Below, piece by piece: positions 7,461 to 16,479 of a DNA stretch of 64,000 bases; the stretch's first letter is position 1, and every line of letters starts with the position of its first letter. The DNA comes from Sphingomonas sp. AR_OL41 (lineage in GTDB: Bacteria; Pseudomonadota; Alphaproteobacteria; Sphingomonadales; Sphingomonadaceae). The stretch lies in the NCBI RefSeq assembly GCF_029911635.1, contig NZ_JARYTI010000010.1, positions 83,648-147,647 of the forward strand. The letters run 5' to 3'. The position numbers were made by a program, and so were the translations under genes. The notes under the pieces are model-generated. The model was given only the letters and a program-made list of their open reading frames with translations, made no database searches and was not told where the DNA came from.

Positions 7461-10400
7461 TCAGAAGCGGAAGCGAACGCCGGCGCGGCCGCCATAGCCT
7501 TCGTAATCGCCGCCATTGGCGTAGCGGCCCTCGAAGAAGCCGCTGATCGCGCCATGCTGCGACCCGATGTTCACGCCCAGCGTGCCCTCGCCATAATCGC
7601 GCAGCCGCTGGTTGGCGAAGGCCACGACCTGGCCGCCGCTGGTGAAGACGACCTGGTCCTGGCCTTTGAACTCATGGACATAGTTGCCGCCGCCATAGAA
7701 GGTCACCTTGGCGGTGCCGACCTCGCGGGTATAGCCCAGCCGCGCGCCGCCCCGGCCACGAACGCCGTCCTGGTCGTTGAAGTTGAACGTCCCCGACGGC
7801 ACCGCGAAATCATGGAAGTCGGAGTGGGTGTAGGACACGCTCGCCGCCGGCTCGATCCACAGCGCACTGCCGAAGCGGAAGCCGGCCTCGGCCTTGCCGC
7901 CATAGACCGAACCCTTCAGCTTCTGGGTGTAGCGACCCGAGACGCTGACATTGTCGCCCCAATAATAGTCGTACTTGCCCAGCGCGTTGATGAAGAAGAT
8001 CCCGGCATTGTAGCTGGCATAGACGCCGCCATTGACCGCGTCGAAATTGATCCGGTCGGGCGAGTTGGCGAAGCTCAGGTCGGAATTGAGATAGCCGCCG
8101 GTGATGCCGAAGGCGAATGCCCCGCTGCCCGCCGGACCACCAAAGTCGATGCCCAGCTGGCCGCCGAAATAATCCTGCTTGTAGCCCATGTTGACCGGCG
8201 TGGTGACGCCGTTGAAGGCAAAGCTGCGGCTGCTGGTGCGCTGCTCGACCTGGCCGATTGCCTGGCCCCAGACACGACCGCCGGCACCGCCCGAGCCATT
8301 GGCCGCGACGTTGTCACGCAGTTCGCGCATATGCGCCGACCAGGCATCGCCCGACTGCAGCCACAAATTGCGCGCCCCTTCCGCGAACAGTGCGGTGCGG
8401 TACACGCCGGCACCGGGGGTGCCGACCAGGCTGAAGGCGAAGGTCGTCGGGTTGTAGACGATGCCATACTGGATCAGCCCCTGATCGACATTCGCGCCGT
8501 TGAGGGTGAAGGCCGAGGCGGTCGACGCAGCACCTGCCTGCACCAGCACCGTACCCGCGCTGGTGCTGAGCACCGCCGGCGTGGTGTTGAGCGGGGTGAT
8601 CGACACCGTCGTCGACCCCGTCGCTGCGCCGCCGATGCGCAGTTGATCGCCGGTGAAGGTAGCGCTGCCGAGGTTCACGTCGAGCCCGAGCTGCGCCGCA
8701 CCGCTGCCGGTATAGCTGCCCGGCAGGACCAGCACGTCACCGACATGGCCGTTGCGCAGATCGACCAGACCGCTGTTGTTGAACGCCTCCAGGCCGGTCA
8801 GCGTGACCGTGCCCGCCGTCGTCGCATTGCCGAGCACACGCAGCGTGCCGCTGTTGTTGAACACGTCGTTGCCGGCGCCGAAGTCGCTGTTGCTGTTGGC
8901 GTTGAAGGTGCCGCTGTTGTTCAGCGTGTCGGCATTGGCGGTCAGCAGGATACGGCCGGTGATCGTGCCGCTATTGGCGATGGTCGCCGCGCCGCCGGTG
9001 ATGGCCAGCGCGTAATTGCCGCCATTGATGGTGCCGCCATTGGTCACCGTCGTGCCGGTGCCCGAGACGATCGTCGCGCCATTGTTGGTGCCGGCGAGCG
9101 TGCCCGAGGTGAGGGTGAGGTTGGCGGTGGTCGCCGCCGCGATGTTCGCGCCGTCGAGGCTGACGGCATTGTTGGTGCCGCTCAGCGTGACACCGACCGA
9201 TCCGCCGGTGCTCGTCGCGGAGATCGCGTTGGCATTGATACCGGTGGTCGTCACGCCGGTGGCCGAGATGGCGACCGCGCCGCCGCCGACAGCGACGATG
9301 CCGCGGCTGTTGGCCCCGGTCGTCGCAACCTGGCCGGCGTTGATCGTGATGCCGTTGGTTGCGGTGACGTTGATGCCATCGGCATTGGCGCCGGCGGTGC
9401 TGATCCGCCCGGTACCGGTGATCGTCGCCGTCGCCGTCGCCGGCGGGCCGAAGAACAGGACGCCGGCGGGCACGAGGATGCCGGTCGATCCGGCACCGGT
9501 TGTGGTGATCGTGCCGTAATTGACCGTCGCGCCCTGTGTCCCGGTGATGACGATGCCGCGCGCATTGGCGCCGGTCGTGCTGATCGTGGTTGCCCCGGCG
9601 CGTGCCGTGCCGCCGTTCGAGGTCACGCGGATTGCGTCCGCGCCGATGCCGCTGGTCGTTACGCTGAGTGGCGTCGCCACCGCGCCGCCGGCGCCGGCGG
9701 TTGCCGTCGCGCCGAACGCATTGGCGCCCGAGGTCGTGATCGTGCCGCCGTTGATCGTCGCGATGCCGGTCGCGCCGGTCTGTGCCGCCACGCCGATCGC
9801 ATTGGTGCCCAGCGTGGTGATGCTGCCGCCGTTAATCGTGACATTGCCGACGTCGGAGCGCGCCGACACGCCGGTGGCGTTGGCGCCGGCCGTCGACACC
9901 GTGCCGGTGGTGACGGTGATCGTGCCGCTGTTATTGGTCGCGTCGATGCCCAGCGCATTGTCGCCGGTCGTCGCGGTGTTGCCGCCGACGATCGTGGTGT
10001 TGCCGGTCGCGGTCGAGGTCAGGATGCCAGTCGCGTTCGCGCCAGTGGTGCGGATGATGCCGGTCGTCGCGTTGATCGCGCCGTCATTGGTTGCCAGCAG
10101 AACGCCATAAGAGCCGCTGTCGCTGGTGCGGATGACCGAGGCAGGCGCCGCGTTGAGCGTCAGTGCCTGCGTGCCGGTCGCCAGGCCGAGAACGCCGATG
10201 CCGAGGTTGCCCGAGGTGTCGATGACGACGTCCGGATTGACGTTGATCGTCAGGTCGACCGGCGGCACGATATAGGTGACGCCGTTGGGATAGGGGTTGT
10301 TGGCCGCAGTGCAGGTGACGACGCCGTTGGCGGGAACCGTGCCGCACTCATTCTGGGCAAATGCCGGGGTGGCGGCCGCCATCAGGGTCAACGCGGCGAG

Positions 10401-10469
10401 GCTGCTGCCAAGCTTGAGGTGGCGCCTGGTGGTCGGAACGGCGGGCGCCGTTGCGTGCGAAAGGAACAT
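7461..10469 (-). CDS. Autotransporter with repetitive beta-helix passenger
   Basis: 1002 residues: a signal peptide (long, basic N-terminus, cleavage near TPAFA-QNEC), then a Thr/Gly/Asn-rich passenger of roughly 600 residues, then an autotransporter beta-barrel of about 300 residues that ends in the terminal aromatic signature VRFRF. The passenger repeats a motif of the form G-x-I-x-T-x-G-x-N-A-x-G-I, typical of right-handed beta-helices, so it is probably an exposed or released surface structure such as an adhesin. No catalytic motif is visible. The start at 10469 follows CAGGAGTCC; the frame is also open to 10523. It diverges from a PAS-LuxR regulator gene that may control it. Confidence 0.9.
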   Translation of the reverse strand: MFLSHATAPAVPTTRRHLKLGSSLAALTLMAAATPAFAQNECGTVPANGVVTCTAANNPYPNGVTYIVPPVDLTINVNPDVVIDTSGNLGIGVLGLATGTQALTLNAAPASVIRTSDSGSYGVLLATNDGAINATTGIIRTTGANATGILTSTATGNTTIVGGNTATTGDNALGIDATNNSGTITVTTGTVSTAGANATGVSARSDVGNVTINGGSITTLGTNAIGVAAQTGATGIATINGGTITTSGANAFGATATAGAGGAVATPLSVTTSGIGADAIRVTSNGGTARAGATTISTTGANARGIVITGTQGATVNYGTITTTGAGSTGILVPAGVLFFGPPATATATITGTGRISTAGANADGINVTATNGITINAGQVATTGANSRGIVAVGGGAVAISATGVTTTGINANAISATSTGGSVGVTLSGTNNAVSLDGANIAAATTANLTLTSGTLAGTNNGATIVSGTGTTVTNGGTINGGNYALAITGGAATIANSGTITGRILLTANADTLNNSGTFNANSNSDFGAGNDVFNNSGTLRVLGNATTAGTVTLTGLEAFNNSGLVDLRNGHVGDVLVLPGSYTGSGAAQLGLDVNLGSATFTGDQLRIGGAATGSTTVSITPLNTTPAVLSTSAGTVLVQAGAASTASAFTLNGANVDQGLIQYGIVYNPTTFAFSLVGTPGAGVYRTALFAEGARNLWLQSGDAWSAHMRELRDNVAANGSGGAGGRVWGQAIGQVEQRTSSRSFAFNGVTTPVNMGYKQDYFGGQLGIDFGGPAGSGAFAFGITGGYLNSDLSFANSPDRINFDAVNGGVYASYNAGIFFINALGKYDYYWGDNVSVSGRYTQKLKGSVYGGKAEAGFRFGSALWIEPAASVSYTHSDFHDFAVPSGTFNFNDQDGVRGRGGARLGYTREVGTAKVTFYGGGNYVHEFKGQDQVVFTSGGQVVAFANQRLRDYGEGTLGVNIGSQHGAISGFFEGRYANGGDYEGYGGRAGVRFRF
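9230..10110 (-). repeat. In-gene repeats encoding the passenger beta-helix coils
   Basis: About a dozen degenerate units of roughly 60-75 bp encode variants of TTGANATGI alternating with NGGTIT-like strands. They are not identical at DNA level, so they look like old repeats rather than a slippage-prone array. The limits are approximate. Confidence 0.7.
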
Positions 10470-10627
10470 GGAAACCGGACTCCTGGAACAGGCCCCCCCG
10501 GTATATTTTGCGACTAGATGCATCCGAAAGCCCGCGCCACTCGTATGAATACTAGGCGAAGTAAATGATTTCGCTGGCGTAATTAAAGCTGCATCGGCGA
10601 CGGTGCTGGGGAGGGCTTATTTCCGGC

Positions 10628-11305
10628 ATGATCGACCAAGCAAGCGTAGCGGCACCAACAAACGCGCCGAACGACCTGTTGCGCGCGGCCATCACCGAAG
10701 CATCGACCGCTATTGCGGTATGTGATCACGATTTCGCCGTGCGCTTCTTCAACCCGGCGATCACGCGCCTTGTCGATCCTGCTGCGCGCGAACCAGCGCC
10801 GCTGCGGCATGGCGTCGCACTGCTGCAATCGCTTGGCGTCGACGACGTCGAAGACGTCCTGGCGGACATCGCGTCGCGCGGTAACTGGCAGGGTGTGACC
10901 CGTCGGCAGACGCCGGATGACGCTGGAGCCGGCCGTGACCTCCATGTCGAGGTCGAGCCGTTCGGCGACGCTGGCAGTGCCGTCGGCTGGCTGATCACCG
11001 CGCGCGAATTGCCCACCCCGGCTGAGGCTCCGATGCCGCGCGATGAACGTGACTCGATCGCGCGCTGCGGCCGGCTGACGCCGCGCGAACGCGAGGTGAT
11101 GCTCGCGCTCCAGGCCGGCGCGACCAACAAGGCGATCGCCCAGGCGCTCAAGATCAGCCCGCGCACCGTCGAATTCCACCGCGCCCGCATCATGCAACGC
11201 TTCGCAGCGACGTCGCTCGTCGATTTGGTGCGCAAGGTCGCGGCGGATGGGCGGTTGGCGGGGCAGGTGGAAGGGGTCGATGATGTGCGCGGCTCGGTTC
11301 GATAG
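10628..11305 (+). CDS. PAS-LuxR transcriptional regulator
   Basis: 225 residues. Residues about 18-125 form a PAS-like sensor domain (DLLRAAITEASTAIAV, then CDHDFAVRFFNPAI). Residues about 150-200 form a LuxR/FixJ-type helix-turn-helix: LTPREREVMLALQAGATNKA followed by ISPRTVEFHRARIMQRF. There is no phospho-receiver domain, so the signal is probably sensed directly by the PAS domain. The ligand is unknown, and no haem- or flavin-binding residue can be assigned. It is divergent from the autotransporter with about 160 bp between starts, which makes that gene the first candidate target. The C-terminus after the HTH is an unstructured tail. Confidence 0.85.
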   Translation: MIDQASVAAPTNAPNDLLRAAITEASTAIAVCDHDFAVRFFNPAITRLVDPAAREPAPLRHGVALLQSLGVDDVEDVLADIASRGNWQGVTRRQTPDDAGAGRDLHVEVEPFGDAGSAVGWLITARELPTPAEAPMPRDERDSIARCGRLTPREREVMLALQAGATNKAIAQALKISPRTVEFHRARIMQRFAATSLVDLVRKVAADGRLAGQVEGVDDVRGSVR

Positions 11306-11326
11306 GCGAGATCGTCGGCGCTGCGG

Positions 11327-11401
11327 TTAGCGCCCCAAAGCCCCCTTGATCAGCACGCGCCTATTCTGCACCCCGTACAGCGCGATGAAGCTCCCCATCC
11401 G
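11327..11401 (-). pseudogene. Detached 3'-end fragment of a lysS gene
   Basis: These 75 bases match the last 25 codons of the intact lysS at 11784..11858 at 68 of 75 positions, including an in-frame stop (TAA here, TAG there). The fragment encodes RMGSFIALYGV, then QNRRVLIKGALGR. Of the seven differences, three change an amino acid and four are silent, including the stop. No further lysS similarity is seen upstream, so this is a remnant and not a gene. See the related finding. Confidence 0.8.
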
Positions 11402-11783
11402 CAGTTCGTGCCTTAAACCCGGGTGTCTCGCGATGATTCAACTTTCACCCATTCATGCGACGACATGCCCTCGCGCATCGCGCCGCTGTTTCTCATCGTC
11501 GATCAAGATGTAATGCGCTCGCGGCCCTCGCGCGCGGCGTAGCCATGTCCTGCTCCGCGCGGGAGCAGGACCTGCTGGCAGGCGTTGGTCGCCCTGCTCC
11601 GCACCTGTTAAGTTGGATATCTTGAACCAACATTTCTGCCGGCAAGTCATTGCAACACGGCGAAACAGGCGCCCTGGAGATCCATCGCGCGGCGGCTGAC
11701 AAAATATGTTGCAGGTGGAACAGGTGAAGCAGGTGGCGCGGGCTAGCCCGACGGGCGTCCCGATCTGGCGGGGAGGGTGGTCC
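11402..11783. other. Intergenic region without recognised gene
   Basis: About 380 bp between the lysS remnant and the intact lysS. Short open frames exist, but none has a family-like protein or a convincing ribosome binding site. One possible hairpin has GGAGCAGG and CCTGCTCC arms around 11562-11601. Otherwise I see nothing. It may be decayed sequence left by the rearrangement that produced the lysS fragment. Confidence 0.5.
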
Positions 11784-13388
11784 CTACCGCCCCAACGCCC
11801 CCTTGATCAGCCCGCGCGTATTCTCCACCCCGTACAGCGCGATGAAGCTCCCCATGCGCGGCCCCTGGCTAGTTCCCAGCAGCGTCTCGTACAGTGCCTT
11901 GAACCAGTCGCGCAGGCTCTCGAAGCCACCAAGATCCCCGAACTGACTCTTGCCGATCTCATAGACGATGTTCTGGATCGTCTCGGCATCGGCATCCGCC
12001 GGCAGCGCCGCGAGTTCGGCGTCGAGCTTCTCCAGCGCCGCTACCTCCACACCCTCGGGCGCGCGGCGCTTGAGCGTCGGGGTGACGAAGTCGCGGCCAT
12101 AGGCCAGCGCACGGTCGATCAGCCGGTCGAGCTCGGGGAAGCGTTCCGGTGTCGCATCGGTCACATAATTGCCGAGATAACCCCACACCTGTTCCTTGGT
12201 CGCCTCGCCCATCACCCCGACCAGGTTGAGCAGCAGGCCAAAGGTCACCGGTAGCTCACCTGTCGGCAGCTTGCCGTCATGGATATGGTGCACCGGGTTG
12301 CCGAGCTTTTCCTTCAGCTCCTGCCCCGCATAGCTGGCGCGGAACTGCCAGTAATCGTCCACCGCGCGCGGAATCACGCCCATGTGCAGCGACTTGGCCT
12401 TTTTCGGCTCGCGATAGGCGTAGAAGGCCAGGCTCTCCTCGGGGCCATAAGTGAGCCATTGCTCGAGGCTCAGCCCATTGCCCTTCGACTTGGAGATCTT
12501 CTCGCCCTTCTCGTCGAGGAACATCTCATAGGTCAGCCCCTCGGGCGGGCGGGCGCCGAGCACGCGCGTGATCTTGGTTGCCTGGATGACGCTGTCGATC
12601 AGGTCCTTGCCCGACATCTCGTAATCGACGCCGAGCGCGGTCCAGCGCATCGCCCAGTCGACCTTCCATTGCAGCTTGGCCAGCCCGCCGAACACGCTCT
12701 GCTCGATCCGCTCTGCCCCCCCAAAACCAGTGGTGTCCATGAAGGCGATCATGCCCGTTGCAGCATCGACCACCTCGACCGGCACCTGCAGCACCACGCC
12801 CGACTTGGGGGATACCGGCAGCACCGGCGAATAGGTCGCGGCGCGCTCGGCGCGCAGCGTCGGCAGCATCACGTCCATGATCGCGCGATAGCGTTCGAGG
12901 ATCAGCCGCAGCGTGTCGTCGAACCGGCCCGAGGCATATTCGGTCGTCGAGGACAAAAACTCATATTCGAAGCCGTAGCGATCGAGAAAGTCGCGCAGCA
13001 TCGCATTGTTGTGCGCGGCAAAGCTTTCGAACTTGCCGAACGGGTCGGGAATGCGGCTCAGCGGCTTGCCGAGATGCTCGGTCAGCATCGCCTTGTTGGG
13101 GACGTTGTCGGGCACCTTGCGCAACCCGTCCATATCGTCGCTGAACGCGATCAGCCGCGTCGGCGTGTCGCTCAGCGCGTGATAGGCATTGCGCACCATC
13201 GTCGTGCGCAGCACCTCGTTGAAGGTGCCGATATGCGGCAGCCCCGACGGGCCATAGCCGGTCTCGAAGATGATCGGCGCGCCGCCCGGCTTTCCGTCCG
13301 GGTAACGCTTCAACAGCTTGCGCGCCTCCTCATAAGGCCAGGCCTTGGAGTCGAGGGCGGCGGCGCGGAGGGTCGATGCGTCTTCCAT
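11784..13388 (-). CDS. lysS: Lysyl-tRNA synthetase, class I
   Basis: 534 residues. It charges tRNA-Lys with lysine using ATP. It belongs to the archaeal-type class I LysRS (also called LysK), not the class II enzyme of E. coli. The class I signatures are clear: the HIGH-type motif PHIGT (residues 51-55, in GPSGLPHIGTFNEV) and the KMSKS-type motif KISKS (297-301), with an alpha-helical anticodon-binding C-terminus. Class I LysRS is usual in alphaproteobacteria. No class II lysS appears in the window. The gene runs opposite to its right-hand divergent neighbours and is followed downstream by a detached copy of its own 3' end. Confidence 0.95.
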   Translation of the reverse strand: MEDASTLRAAALDSKAWPYEEARKLLKRYPDGKPGGAPIIFETGYGPSGLPHIGTFNEVLRTTMVRNAYHALSDTPTRLIAFSDDMDGLRKVPDNVPNKAMLTEHLGKPLSRIPDPFGKFESFAAHNNAMLRDFLDRYGFEYEFLSSTTEYASGRFDDTLRLILERYRAIMDVMLPTLRAERAATYSPVLPVSPKSGVVLQVPVEVVDAATGMIAFMDTTGFGGAERIEQSVFGGLAKLQWKVDWAMRWTALGVDYEMSGKDLIDSVIQATKITRVLGARPPEGLTYEMFLDEKGEKISKSKGNGLSLEQWLTYGPEESLAFYAYREPKKAKSLHMGVIPRAVDDYWQFRASYAGQELKEKLGNPVHHIHDGKLPTGELPVTFGLLLNLVGVMGEATKEQVWGYLGNYVTDATPERFPELDRLIDRALAYGRDFVTPTLKRRAPEGVEVAALEKLDAELAALPADADAETIQNIVYEIGKSQFGDLGGFESLRDWFKALYETLLGTSQGPRMGSFIALYGVENTRGLIKGALGR

Positions 13389-13498
13389 GGGTGCTCGGGT
13401 CGATGCTGCTGGTTGGCGGATGCGATGCGACTGCGCGAAGGCGGGCGCATTTGCAACCTTGCACGCTTCTCCGGCCGATCATCGCGACCGGCCAGGGG

Positions 13499-14107
13499 TC
13501 AGGCGAAGGCGGGGGCCTTGCGCAGCTGCTGATAGGCGGCGATGACCTTTTGCAGCATCGCCTCATGACTGCGGTCGCCGCCATTACGATCGGGGTGATA
13601 GCGCCGCACAAGCTCGCTGTAGCGCCGGCGCAAGGCTGCGCGATCCGCATCGTTGTCGAGCCCCAGCACGCCGAGCGAGCGACGATCCTCGCCCGACAGC
13701 GGCTTGCCGTCCTTGCGCTCGGTCGCGGTGCGTTTGCCGAAACGCCCGGATATCGCCTCGAGCGGATCGCTGAAATCCGCCCAGCGCGGCGGGCGGTCAC
13801 CGGCATTGGCGGTAAAGGCGCGCGTCTCGCGCTCCCAGCCGGCGAGCGGACGCTGCGCCTCGTGGATCTCGTCGACGCTCATGCCGGAGAAGAAATTGTA
13901 GCGCGCGTTGAAGGCGCGGACATGGTCGAGGCAGAACCAGCGATAGGGGCGCGGCCCCTCGCCGTCGAAACCGACGCCTTCTTCTGGGGGTGCGCGGAAT
14001 TCGCCGGGTTCCTGGCACCCGGGTTCCATGCACTGCCGGCCCGCGCCCTCGATGCGCCCGTGGAAGCGCGCATTGGGCCGGTCTTTCTTCTCGTTATCCC
14101 GCGCCAC
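13499..14107 (-). CDS. J-domain protein
   Basis: About 202 residues from a GTG at 14107. The C-terminus is a J domain with the essential HPD motif (YSELVRRYHPDRNGGD), which stimulates the ATPase of an Hsp70 such as DnaK. The N-terminal part has C-x4-C spacing (CMEPGCQ) and a WFCLDHV segment that could bind a metal. The longer frame to 14395 overlaps the bolA coding region and is not family-like, so the GTG start is preferred. Its start lies only 39 bp from that of the divergent bolA gene. Confidence 0.85.
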   Translation of the reverse strand: MARDNEKKDRPNARFHGRIEGAGRQCMEPGCQEPGEFRAPPEEGVGFDGEGPRPYRWFCLDHVRAFNARYNFFSGMSVDEIHEAQRPLAGWERETRAFTANAGDRPPRWADFSDPLEAISGRFGKRTATERKDGKPLSGEDRRSLGVLGLDNDADRAALRRRYSELVRRYHPDRNGGDRSHEAMLQKVIAAYQQLRKAPAFA

Positions 14108-14146
14108 GCGGCTCCCCGTTTTGGCAAAGCGCGCTATATAGGCGCG

Positions 14147-14434
14147 ATGACGCTCCCCGCCACCGCTCCGCTCGCCGATATCATCACCGCTCGCCTGACG
14201 GCGGCGCTTGCCCCGTCGCGGCTGGAGGTGATCAACGAGAGTCACCTCCATGCCGGGCATGGCGGCGACCCGGGCACGGGCGAATCGCATTTCGCGGTGA
14301 CGGTGGAGAGCGCGGCATTCGCCGGCGTCAACCGCGTCGGACGGCAGCGGCTGGTCAACAAGGCGCTGGCCGATCTGCTCGCGACGCGGATCCACGCGCT
14401 GTCGATCCGCGCCGCGGCACCGGGAGAAGCATGA
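14147..14434 (+). CDS. BolA family protein
   Basis: 95 residues. BolA-like proteins partner monothiol glutaredoxins in iron-sulfur trafficking and iron or stress regulation. The fold markers are present: LEVINESHLHAGHGG (with the histidines that bind the shared cluster), ESHFAVTVES and the VNRVGRQRLVNKAL nucleic-acid-like helix. It is the first gene of a tight run: its TGA overlaps the ATG of the glutathione transferase (ATGA), which overlaps the Nudix gene in the same way. It diverges from the J-domain protein gene. Which BolA subtype it is cannot be decided here. Confidence 0.9.
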   Translation: MTLPATAPLADIITARLTAALAPSRLEVINESHLHAGHGGDPGTGESHFAVTVESAAFAGVNRVGRQRLVNKALADLLATRIHALSIRAAAPGEA

Positions 14435-15141
14435 TGCCCTATCATTTATGGTATTGGCCGACGGTACAGGGGCGCGGCGAGTTCGTCCGGCTGGCGCTCG
14501 AGGCGGCGGGCATCGCCTATGAGGATTGCGCGCGCAATGGCGGCGCAGGGGCGATGATCGCCGACATGAAGGCGCGCGGTGCCACGGGCCCCTTTGCGCC
14601 GCCCTATATCGAGGCCGAAGGCGGGACGATCGCGCAGGTCGCCAATATCCTGCTCTATCTCGGCGACAAGCATGGCCTCGCGCCGTCCGATCCGGCGGAG
14701 CGCTACTGGATCAACCAGCTGCAGCTGACCGTCACAGACATGGTCGCCGAGGTGCATAATGTGCATCACCCGGTCGGCGGGTCGGACTATTATGAGGACC
14801 AGAAGCCCGAGGCGGCCCGCGCCGCCCAGCAGTTCCGCGACGAGCGCATGCCCAAATTCCTCGCCTATTTCGAGGCGGCGACGACGGCGCATGACGGCGA
14901 CTGGCTGGCCGGTGCGCGCTGGAGCCATGCCGACACCTCGCTGTTCCAGCTCGTCACGGGGCTGCGCTACATGTTCCCGCAGCGCATGGCGGCGATCGAA
15001 AGCGGCTATCCCGGCGTCATCGCGCTGCACGACCGCGTCGGCCTGTTGCCCGGGATGATCGACTATCTCGCCAGCGACCGGCGGCTCGGCTTCAGCGAGG
15101 AAGGCATCTTCCGTCATTATCCCGAGCTCGACGCGGCATGA
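14431..15141 (+). CDS. Glutathione S-transferase family protein
   Basis: 236 residues. The N-terminal thioredoxin-like domain starts YHLWYWPTVQGRGEFVRLAL, with a tyrosine and a GRGE segment as in sigma/mu-like GSTs. The helical C-terminal domain contains DMVAEVHNVHHPVGG and AGARWSHADTSLFQL. It conjugates glutathione to an electrophile or acts as a peroxidase; the substrate is unknown. It is translationally coupled to bolA through an ATGA overlap and overlaps the next gene by four bases, so the four genes bolA-GST-Nudix-pirin look like one operon with a redox or detoxification theme. Confidence 0.85.
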   Translation: MMPYHLWYWPTVQGRGEFVRLALEAAGIAYEDCARNGGAGAMIADMKARGATGPFAPPYIEAEGGTIAQVANILLYLGDKHGLAPSDPAERYWINQLQLTVTDMVAEVHNVHHPVGGSDYYEDQKPEAARAAQQFRDERMPKFLAYFEAATTAHDGDWLAGARWSHADTSLFQLVTGLRYMFPQRMAAIESGYPGVIALHDRVGLLPGMIDYLASDRRLGFSEEGIFRHYPELDAA

Positions 15142-15584
15142 CCCGCGCCGAGCGCCCGGCGGCGCGGATCCTGCTGCTCGACGAGCGCAACCGCGTGCTG
15201 CTGTTCCGCTTCACCGCCGGCGACCGTCCACCCTTCTGGGCGACGCCCGGCGGCGCGGTCGACCCGGGCGAGGCCTTCGCGGCAGCGGCGCGGCGCGAGC
15301 TGCGCGAGGAGACGGGGCTCGACCGGGATTGCGGCGCCGAGGTCCACGCCCGTACCGTGCGCTTCACCACGCTGGAGGATGTGCGGGTAATCGCCGACGA
15401 GCGGTATTTCCTCGTCCGCACCAAGGCTTTCGACCTCGACACCAGCGCGCATACCGAGCTCGAACGCCGCGTGATGCAGACGCATCGCTGGTTCGAGCGC
15501 GGCGAACTGGGCGACTGGCCCGAGACGATCTTTCCCGAGGATATCGCCGACATCCTCGCTTTGGCGGAGGCCGACCATGTTTGA
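15138..15584 (+). CDS. Nudix hydrolase
   Basis: 148 residues. The Nudix box is at about residues 38-61 (GGAVDPGEAF, then AARRELREETGL), which carries the Mg2+-binding glutamates for cleaving a nucleoside diphosphate linked to another group. The substrate class cannot be predicted reliably; the downstream VMQTHRWFERGEL recalls (deoxy)nucleoside diphosphate hydrolases of MutT type. It overlaps the preceding GST gene by four bases (ATGA) and the following pirin gene by eight bases, consistent with one transcript. Confidence 0.9.
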   Translation: MTRAERPAARILLLDERNRVLLFRFTAGDRPPFWATPGGAVDPGEAFAAAARRELREETGLDRDCGAEVHARTVRFTTLEDVRVIADERYFLVRTKAFDLDTSAHTELERRVMQTHRWFERGELGDWPETIFPEDIADILALAEADHV

Positions 15585-16476
15585 CGATATCGTGCTGCAA
15601 ACGCTGACGCCGTCGACCCACGATCTGGGCGGGTTCAAGGTTCACCGCACCTTGCCGTCGAAACCGCGCACGATGGTCGGCCCGTTCCTGTTCTTCGACC
15701 AGATGGGGCCGGCACATCTCGAGGTAGGCACCGGGATCGACGTGCGGCCGCACCCGCACATCAACCTCGCGACCGTCACCTATCTGTTCGAAGGCGCGAT
15801 CGATCACCGCGATTCGCTCGGCACGCTGGCGACGATCGAGCCCGGCGCGGTCAATCTGATGACCGCCGGGCACGGCATCGTCCATTCCGAGCGCTCGCCG
15901 TCCAGCCAGCGTGCGCAGGGCCCCGATCTGTCGGGCATCCAGACCTGGCTCGCTTTGCCCGAGGCGAACGAGGAGATGGACCCGGCGTTCGAGCATGTCG
16001 CCCGCGCCGACCTGCCGGTGATCGAGGCGCAGGGTGCGCGCGCGCGGATCATCATGGGCAGCCTGTGGGGCGCGACCGCGCCGACCACGACCTATGCCGG
16101 GACGATCTATGCCGACATCGTGCTTGATCCCGGCGCCAGCGTGCCGATCGACGCCGCAGCGGAGGAACGTGCGGTCTATCTCGCGATCGGCGAGGCCAAA
16201 CTCGATGGCATGCCGCTCGCACTGCACACGCTCTACATTCTCAAGCCCGGCGTCGCGACGTCGCTGACATCGAGCAACGGCGGCCGCGCGATGCTGTGCG
16301 GCGGCGACGCCTTCACCACGCCGCGCCATGTCTGGTGGAACTTCGTGTCGTCGCGCCGCGAGCGCATCCAGGAGGCAAAGCGCGCCTGGAAGGCGGGCGA
16401 GTTTCCGACCGTGCCCGGCGACGACAAGGAGTTCATCCCGCTGCCCGAGGTGCCGCTGACGGTGAGTTATCCGTAA
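15577..16476 (+). CDS. Pirin family protein
   Basis: 299 residues, a bicupin. The N-terminal cupin carries the iron-binding residues in RPHPHINLATVTYLFEG and the later AGHGIVHSE. Bacterial pirins have quercetin dioxygenase activity or act as redox-sensing partners, and the biological role varies by organism. The C-terminus RIQEAKRAWKAGEFPTVPGD is typical of the family. It is the last gene of the bolA-GST-Nudix-pirin run. Immediately after its stop comes a GC-rich interspersed palindrome that probably ends or stabilises the transcript. Confidence 0.95.
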   Translation: MFDDIVLQTLTPSTHDLGGFKVHRTLPSKPRTMVGPFLFFDQMGPAHLEVGTGIDVRPHPHINLATVTYLFEGAIDHRDSLGTLATIEPGAVNLMTAGHGIVHSERSPSSQRAQGPDLSGIQTWLALPEANEEMDPAFEHVARADLPVIEAQGARARIIMGSLWGATAPTTTYAGTIYADIVLDPGASVPIDAAAEERAVYLAIGEAKLDGMPLALHTLYILKPGVATSLTSSNGGRAMLCGGDAFTTPRHVWWNFVSSRRERIQEAKRAWKAGEFPTVPGDDKEFIPLPEVPLTVSYP

Positions 16477-16479
16477 TCT

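Noticed and set aside
8752..10110. Several Val/Pro/Ala-rich plus-strand frames inside the autotransporter repeat region.
   Set aside because: They mirror the repeat structure of the real gene on the other strand; no start signals or family match.
7023..10517. A plus-strand open frame of over 1100 codons opposite the autotransporter.
   Set aside because: It is rich in Arg, Ala and His with no domain, and arises from the GC-rich, low-stop complement of the real gene, which has a signal peptide, repeats, barrel and terminator.
11453..11702. Two overlapping short minus-strand frames in the gap before lysS.
   Set aside because: No ribosome binding site, no recognisable protein features, and atypical composition; left as non-coding.
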